A stretch of 6,817 nt of DNA from Bacteroidaceae bacterium (GTDB lineage: Bacteria > Bacteroidota > Bacteroidia > Bacteroidales > Bacteroidaceae): assembly GCA_017557475.1 (NCBI GenBank), contig JAFYYO010000001.1:1-6817 (forward strand), written 5' to 3'. The position numbers and the translations under genes were made by a program. Position 1 is the stretch's first letter; each line of letters starts with the position of its first letter. This document shows positions 1 through 4,669 of the stretch, piece by piece. The notes beneath the pieces were generated by a model. That model was not told the origin of the DNA. It worked only from the letters and a program-made list of their open reading frames with translations, and made no database searches.

Positions 1-738
1 ACGAAGTATAAGACGGTTCAAGAGGCGATGACCACCTGGAAGGATTATATGGTCAGCATGGGCTTTGGCTACAAACTCGGCATCGACCTCCCAGGAGAGA
101 AGCGAGGCATGATTCCCAACGCACAATTCTACGACAAAGCATATAAAGAGGATTGGAGCGGATTGACCGTCATCAGCATCAGCATCGGACAAGGCGAAGT
201 CAACCTCACTCCCCTGCAGATTGCCAATCTTGGAGCAACTATCGCAAACAGAGGATGGTACATCATTCCGCATGTCGTCAAGGAAGTGCAGGGGCAGCCG
301 CTCGACACACTCTACACAAAGAAGCGCTACACAAAGGTAGAACGCAAGCATTACGAGACAGTCGTTCAAGGAATGCGAAATGCCGTACTGGGAGGAACTT
401 GCCGACTGGCCAACACCTCCTTCTATGAAGTCTGCGGTAAGACAGGAACAGCTCAGAACCCTCATGGACAAGACCACAGCGTATTCATGGGCTTTGCGCC
501 AAGAGAGAACCCCAAGATTGCCATTTGCGTCTATGTCGAGAACGGCACTTGGGGAGCAACTTACGGCGTTCCTATTGGTGCGCTCATGATGGAACAATAC
601 ATCAACGGCAAGCTTTCTGCTGCAAGTGAGGCTCGAGCCACAAGCTTCGAGAATAGGCATCTGTATAAGATAGACAACGGACAAAAGACAACGGATAACG
701 GACAAAAGTCTGAGAAGAATGAGGAACAACAAGAATAA
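1..738 (+). CDS. mrdA: Penicillin-binding protein 2 (peptidoglycan D,D-transpeptidase), C-terminal part, 5' truncated
   Basis: The frame is open from base 1, so the gene starts left of the window; 245 residues are visible and the Met at base 28 is internal. Seen: the KTGT box of penicillin-binding transpeptidases (visible residues 147-150, preceded by VCG), and SIGQGE followed by LTPLQIAN (61-76), which is typical of class B PBPs. The SxxK serine and SxN box lie outside. By family knowledge, PBP2 crosslinks peptidoglycan in the periplasm during side-wall elongation and works with RodA, encoded directly downstream with a 20-bp overlap; that pairing supports PBP2 over the division enzyme FtsI. 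Odd: after the domain ends (about residue 200) the protein has a short hydrophilic tail containing DNGQK twice, encoded by a 7-bp repeat. Assignment to class B PBP is firm; PBP2 identity rests mainly on the neighbour. Confidence 0.93.
   Translation, partial: TKYKTVQEAMTTWKDYMVSMGFGYKLGIDLPGEKRGMIPNAQFYDKAYKEDWSGLTVISISIGQGEVNLTPLQIANLGATIANRGWYIIPHVVKEVQGQPLDTLYTKKRYTKVERKHYETVVQGMRNAVLGGTCRLANTSFYEVCGKTGTAQNPHGQDHSVFMGFAPRENPKIAICVYVENGTWGATYGVPIGALMMEQYINGKLSAASEARATSFENRHLYKIDNGQKTTDNGQKSEKNEEQQE
673..707 (+). repeat. Five-unit heptanucleotide tandem repeat in the 3' end of mrdA
   Basis: Five consecutive 7-bp units read GACAACG, GACAAAA, GACAACG, GATAACG, GACAAAA. Because 7 is not a multiple of 3, the reading frame returns only after three units (21 bp), so the peptide repeats with a seven-residue period (DNGQKTT, then DNGQKSE). 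The 12-mer AACGGACAAAAG occurs at 676-687 and 697-708. The tract ends 11 bp before the rodA start codon. Confidence 0.8.
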
Positions 739-2203
739 GAAGAAAGCTCCTACGCTTTGGGGGTCGCTCGACTGGCTCACCATCTTCATCTATGTCGTGC
801 TTTTGGCACTCGGATGGATGAGTGTTTGCGGTGCTTGCTACGACTATGAGCAATCGACCAGCATCCTCGACTTCTCCACCAGAAGCGGCATGCAGATTGT
901 TTGGATAGGCACCTCCCTGCTTCTTGCCTTCCTCATCCTCATGACGGACGACCGAATCTTCGAGTCTCTTTCCTATATTATATATATAGGTTTCCTTGCC
1001 CTACTCTTTATAACGCCCTTCATGGCTCACGATATCAAGGGTTCGATGTCGTGGATCAAGATAGGAAGCTTCAGCATACAACCCGCTGAGTTCGCGAAGT
1101 TTGGCGTCGCACTCTGTTTGGCGAAAGTGATGAGCACATATGGCTTCGACGTCAGGAACTGGAAGGACTTCATCATCTGCATCGCTCTGATAGTCATTCC
1201 TATGGGCTTAATCGTCATGCAGAAAGAGACGGGAAGCGCTTTGGTCTATAGTGCACTCTTCCTGATGCTCTATCGCGAAGGAATGCCTGGCTGCTTGCTC
1301 TTTACCGCAATCTCAGCCGTCGTCTATTTCGTGGTAGGCGTTCGCTATGCAGATGTGCCGCTTCTTGGCGTCGAACAGATGAGTCTTGGGCACGCTCTCG
1401 TGATGCTTCTCATACAAATCTTCACGGTTGGCTTTATCAAAGTTTATGGTGGGGAGAGGAACAACTACTGGATTCGCATTCTGCTATATTCGCTGCTTAT
1501 CGACGCAGCAGCAATCCTCTTTGCCCGCTTCATCTATCCCTTCGATGCAGTATGGCTGATGGCCCTCTGTTGCCTGTTGTCTGCAATCTATTGTCTCTAC
1601 CTCGCTCTTCGCGACAGAGCCCTTCCCTACTTGCTCATCGCACTCTTCACTTTGGGCAGTATGGGCTTCTTCTATTCCGCCGACTTCGTGCTGAACAGAG
1701 TGATGGAGCCGCATCAGCAGACGCGCATTCGAGTGCTGCTCGGCCTAGAAGACGACCCAAGAGGGGCTGGCTACAACGTCATTCAGGCAAAGATAGCGAT
1801 TGGCTCTGGCGGACTCGAAGGCAAAGGATTCCTTAACGGAACGCAGACGAAGCTCAAATATGTGCCGGAGCAGGACACAGACTTCATCTTCTGCACAGTT
1901 GGTGAGGAAGAAGGTTTCATCGGTTGCGCAATCGTACTTACGCTCTTTCTCGCACTCATATTGAGGCTTATGCATCTTGCTGAACGACAACCATATACGT
2001 TTGGTCGAGTCTATGGGTACTGCGTGTTGAGCATCTTCCTGTTTCACGTCTTCATCAACGTAGGGATGGTGCTCGGCCTGACACCAGTTATCGGCATTCC
2101 GCTGCCCTTCTTCAGCTATGGAGGCAGCTCACTTTGGGGCTTCACCATTCTGCTCTTTGTCTTCCTCAGAATAGACGCTGGAAGGAACCGTCTGCAGCGC
2201 TGA
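719..2203 (+). CDS. rodA: RodA, SEDS-family peptidoglycan glycosyltransferase (rod-shape protein)
   Basis: 494 residues, starting at the first ATG of the frame, 20 bp inside mrdA, which implies translational coupling. RodA polymerises glycan strands from lipid II in the inner membrane together with PBP2. SEDS signatures seen: GSMSWIKIG with QPAEFAKF (108-128), a QKETGSAL version of the usual PDLGTA loop (168-175), GAGYNVIQAKIAIGSGG plus GKGFLNGTQ, then TDFIF with D388, which matches the Asp known to be essential in RodA/FtsW, and LPFFSYGGSS (462-471). By eye there are about 13-14 hydrophobic segments; classical RodA has 10 in roughly 370 residues. The extra length lies mostly between about residues 215 and 335, before the conserved NRVMEPHQQTRIRVLL stretch. 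The mrdA partner favours RodA over FtsW. Confidence 0.95.
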   Translation: MRNNKNKKKAPTLWGSLDWLTIFIYVVLLALGWMSVCGACYDYEQSTSILDFSTRSGMQIVWIGTSLLLAFLILMTDDRIFESLSYIIYIGFLALLFITPFMAHDIKGSMSWIKIGSFSIQPAEFAKFGVALCLAKVMSTYGFDVRNWKDFIICIALIVIPMGLIVMQKETGSALVYSALFLMLYREGMPGCLLFTAISAVVYFVVGVRYADVPLLGVEQMSLGHALVMLLIQIFTVGFIKVYGGERNNYWIRILLYSLLIDAAAILFARFIYPFDAVWLMALCCLLSAIYCLYLALRDRALPYLLIALFTLGSMGFFYSADFVLNRVMEPHQQTRIRVLLGLEDDPRGAGYNVIQAKIAIGSGGLEGKGFLNGTQTKLKYVPEQDTDFIFCTVGEEEGFIGCAIVLTLFLALILRLMHLAERQPYTFGRVYGYCVLSIFLFHVFINVGMVLGLTPVIGIPLPFFSYGGSSLWGFTILLFVFLRIDAGRNRLQR

Positions 2204-2229
2204 TTTCAAACACTCCCAGTGTAGTTTCC

Positions 2230-2318
2230 CAACGACGCACGTTATGATTGCAAACGTAACACGTTATGATGGGCAACATAACACGTTATGTTTGCCAACT
2301 AAGCACATTATGTTTTCC
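2230..2318 (+). repeat. 22-bp-period tandem array of palindromic half-sites (4 units)
   Basis: The core GTTATG (ATTATG in the last unit) starts at 2241, 2263, 2285 and 2307, an exact 22-bp spacing. Each unit reads roughly CAAC-N5-CACGTTATG plus a variable tail. Unit 3 contains a perfect inverted repeat, AACATAAC-AC-GTTATGTT (2275-2292); unit 2 has an imperfect version. Adjacent units can also pair (GTTATG 2263-2268 with CATAAC 2277-2282). Units are similar but not identical, so the array is either old or functionally constrained. Two turns of B-DNA are close to the period. Function unknown. Confidence 0.75.
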
Positions 2319-2346
2319 TACGCAACATGCTAAAGTGCTCTTTTTT
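2302..2346 (+). terminator. Possible rho-independent terminator of rodA
   Basis: AGCAC (2302-2306) can pair with GTGCT (2335-2339), and inside it ATGTT (2310-2314) with AACAT (2324-2328). An unpaired internal loop separates the two stems and a 9-nt loop closes the hairpin. Six T residues follow at 2341-2346. The stem is interrupted and not GC-rich, so this is a weak candidate, but it sits in the right place, about 100 bp after the rodA stop. It reuses the last unit of the 22-bp array. Confidence 0.4.
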
Positions 2347-2387
2347 CCCATTTGTACCAATAAAATAAGAAAAAAAGACGTACTTTC

Positions 2388-2418
2388 TTTGCTGCAAACG
2401 TAAAAAATCGTATATTTG
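2388..2418 (+). promoter_or_regulatory. Bacteroidetes-type promoter for the fasciclin lipoprotein gene
   Basis: TTTG at 2388-2391 (-33 element) and TATATTTG at 2411-2418 (-7 element, consensus TAnnTTTG) are separated by 19 nt, as in the primary sigma factor consensus of this phylum. An A-rich tract (2360-2377) lies upstream and could act as an UP-like element. Transcription should begin near 2424-2428, giving a leader of about 40 nt before the ATG at 2467. No Shine-Dalgarno sequence is apparent, which is normal for the phylum. Confidence 0.75.
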
Positions 2419-2466
2419 TGCTCGTATACTAACAACCTAACGATTTATTAGCCTTAATAGACCAAT

Positions 2467-4608
2467 ATGAGAAAATACCTCTTGTATGCCGTTGCAGCCG
2501 TGACTTTTATGGTAAGCTGCACAGAAGAAATTGACACTTCCGCACGTTATGTCTTTAAAGAAGAGACCATTGCGAGCTATCTGGAGAAGCATGAACAATA
2601 CAGTGAATACTTCCGACTGCTGAACGAAGTAGCTGTAAGTGACATCAGCGAAACAACTGTCCGCCAACTACTATCGGCACGCGGACACTATACAATCTTC
2701 GCACCCACAAACGAAGCGATTCAAGAGTACCTCGACTCGCTTGTCGTTCTAGGTGTCATCCCAGAAGCAACTTGGGAAGCATTCCCCAACGAGCGCAAAC
2801 GAGACTCCATCGCTCACGTCATTGTCTTCAACAGTATTATCGACAGCGGTGACGACTACAGCGAATACCAAATAAACAATCTCCCCGCACAAAACTCGAC
2901 ATCAAAAAGCGTGGAGATTCCACTCCCCAACATGAACGACCGCAAGCTCATCGTTCAGTATACCGACGACCCCGACAGCCTGCTCATCAACGACTGCCTC
3001 ATCGACATCTACAACCGAGACATCCTTTGCATCAATGGTGTCATACATTCCATGCATAACGTTATCTCGCCCAGCAACAACACCATGAACTACTTGCTGA
3101 AGAAGTACATCGAGGACGAGAATTCAGGATACGTCGTTTCTGCAAAGATAGTTTATGCCTGCGGTTTGTTCGACACACTCGCAGCCAATCGCGATGAGAA
3201 ATACGAAAGTCTCTTCCAGAAAGGCGGCACAATACCCAAAAAGAACGAAGAAACCAAAGGAGAAACCGCAACCTTCCACACACCAGAACATCGCTACTAC
3301 GGCTTCACCTTCTTTGCTGAAACAGACCAGTTCTGGACAGAAGCCATCGGAAAAGACGTCAAAGATATTACCTTAGAAGACGTAATGAGTTATCTCGACA
3401 GCCAAGGTATATATCCCGAAGCAAAGCGCGACGATAACTACGAATCAGAAGACAATCTCCTCTATCAATTCATCACTTACCACCTGTTGCCAGAACGACT
3501 GCCAGCCAACAAACTCGTCTATCACTACAACGAGAAAGGTTACGACATCAATAAAAAGATTCCCTCTGTAGCAGTCATGGAATTCTATACAACGATGGGC
3601 AAACGTCGTCTCTTGAAAATCTATGAGAGCAAAGAATCGAACGGCGTTTATCTCAACCGTTTCCCCAATCTTGACAACGGACGACGAGGCACATATCAGG
3701 AACTCTCATGCGATCCCGACAAGGAAGGCATTGCCATCGGCGAACCCAACCTTGAAGGAGAAAACAACATACGAAACGGCATCATCTACCCCATCGACAA
3801 GTTGCTCTGGTATAGCGACGACACACGCAACAACCTGCAGAAGCAACGTATCCGCTGGAGCGTTCCAAGCATGTGGCCGGAATTTATGAACAACGACATA
3901 CGCTGCTCTGAAATCACCGACGAAAAACACAAAAACATCTATATCCCAACCGATCAAGAGTACAAGTACCTCGAAGATGTGGACATCTCAAATGAAACCA
4001 GATTCAATTACTGGACAGGACGAGGCAACGGATGGCAAAATATGCAAGGTGACGAACTGACTATTCGCGGATTGCTGGATTGCACAATGCGTCTGCCGCC
4101 TGTACCACGTCGAGGAACATATGAACTGCGATATGCCATCCAATGCGGTGGTGTCATGCGCGGCATGGTACAATTCTACTGGGGCACCAACAAGGACAAA
4201 CTCGCAGCAATGGGTATTCCATTGGATCTGCGGCAAGCAGGCGACAACACTCTGCATACCCCTAATGGAAATGTGAAAAGCGACATTGGTGGTGGAGAGA
4301 CTGCATACCCTGACACCGACGATGATGATTACAATGCAGAGGTTGACAAGCGCATGCGCAACTTTGGCTTCATGAAAGGATGCAATCAGTATTGTGCTGG
4401 TGGTCCTGGAAACTCCAACATGATGCGAGCATCCAATATCTGCGTTCGCCGCATTATCATCCGAGAGACAATGGACCCCGATGAAACATACTACATCAGG
4501 TTCAAAACCGTGATGGACGATGACACGCGATTCTTCTATATGGACTATCTGGAGTATTGCGCAAAGGATGTCTATGACAATCCCGAGAAGCCGGAAGACA
4601 TCTGGTAA
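2467..4608 (+). CDS. Fasciclin (FAS1) domain-containing surface lipoprotein
   Basis: 713 residues. The N-terminus is a lipoprotein signal peptide ending in a lipobox with Cys18, followed by TEEID, an acidic stretch like the Bacteroidetes lipoprotein export signal; surface exposure is inferred. FAS1 domain 1 spans about residues 32-202, with both hallmark motifs: YTIFAPTNEAI (75-85) and INGVIHSMHNVI (189-200). A second, divergent FAS1-like region (about 205-450) has YGFTFFAETD (278-287) for motif 1 and RNGIIYPIDKLLW (about 436-448) for motif 2. The remaining 250 residues, rich in beta-strand-like and aromatic stretches, I cannot assign; they could be a ligand-binding sandwich domain. FAS1 domains are generally linked to adhesion or glycan-associated roles. 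The gene has its own promoter and appears monocistronic. The start fits the promoter distance and signal peptide. Exact function unknown. Confidence 0.88.
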   Translation: MRKYLLYAVAAVTFMVSCTEEIDTSARYVFKEETIASYLEKHEQYSEYFRLLNEVAVSDISETTVRQLLSARGHYTIFAPTNEAIQEYLDSLVVLGVIPEATWEAFPNERKRDSIAHVIVFNSIIDSGDDYSEYQINNLPAQNSTSKSVEIPLPNMNDRKLIVQYTDDPDSLLINDCLIDIYNRDILCINGVIHSMHNVISPSNNTMNYLLKKYIEDENSGYVVSAKIVYACGLFDTLAANRDEKYESLFQKGGTIPKKNEETKGETATFHTPEHRYYGFTFFAETDQFWTEAIGKDVKDITLEDVMSYLDSQGIYPEAKRDDNYESEDNLLYQFITYHLLPERLPANKLVYHYNEKGYDINKKIPSVAVMEFYTTMGKRRLLKIYESKESNGVYLNRFPNLDNGRRGTYQELSCDPDKEGIAIGEPNLEGENNIRNGIIYPIDKLLWYSDDTRNNLQKQRIRWSVPSMWPEFMNNDIRCSEITDEKHKNIYIPTDQEYKYLEDVDISNETRFNYWTGRGNGWQNMQGDELTIRGLLDCTMRLPPVPRRGTYELRYAIQCGGVMRGMVQFYWGTNKDKLAAMGIPLDLRQAGDNTLHTPNGNVKSDIGGGETAYPDTDDDDYNAEVDKRMRNFGFMKGCNQYCAGGPGNSNMMRASNICVRRIIIRETMDPDETYYIRFKTVMDDDTRFFYMDYLEYCAKDVYDNPEKPEDIW

Positions 4609-4622
4609 TAAACTTACAAAGC

Positions 4623-4663
4623 AAAAAAAAGGAAGCGTACCGATTGGCACGCTTCCTTTTTTT
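4623..4663. terminator. Bidirectional rho-independent terminator between convergent genes
   Basis: GGAAGCGT (4631-4638) pairs perfectly with ACGCTTCC (4649-4656). An A-C mismatch and CC/GG pairs continue inward to a GATT loop (4642-4645). Eight A residues precede (4623-4630) and seven T residues follow (4657-4663), so the structure ends in a U-tract in RNA of either strand. It lies 15 bp after the lipoprotein stop codon and 7 bp beyond the kinase stop codon, and can serve both. Confidence 0.93.
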
Positions 4664-4669
4664 CCATTA

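Noticed and set aside
602..853. Minus-strand open frame of 83 codons across the mrdA-rodA junction
   Set aside because: It is a shadow of two well-supported plus-strand genes, with no recognisable domain.
972..990. AT-rich inverted repeat (CCTATAT / ATATAGG) inside rodA
   Set aside because: It encodes a hydrophobic membrane segment (YIIYIG) in frame; a short AT palindrome there is expected by chance and nothing nearby suggests a regulatory role.
2230..2318. CRISPR array
   Set aside because: The 22-bp periodicity covers whole units with no unique spacers between constant repeats, units are degenerate, and no cas gene is present.
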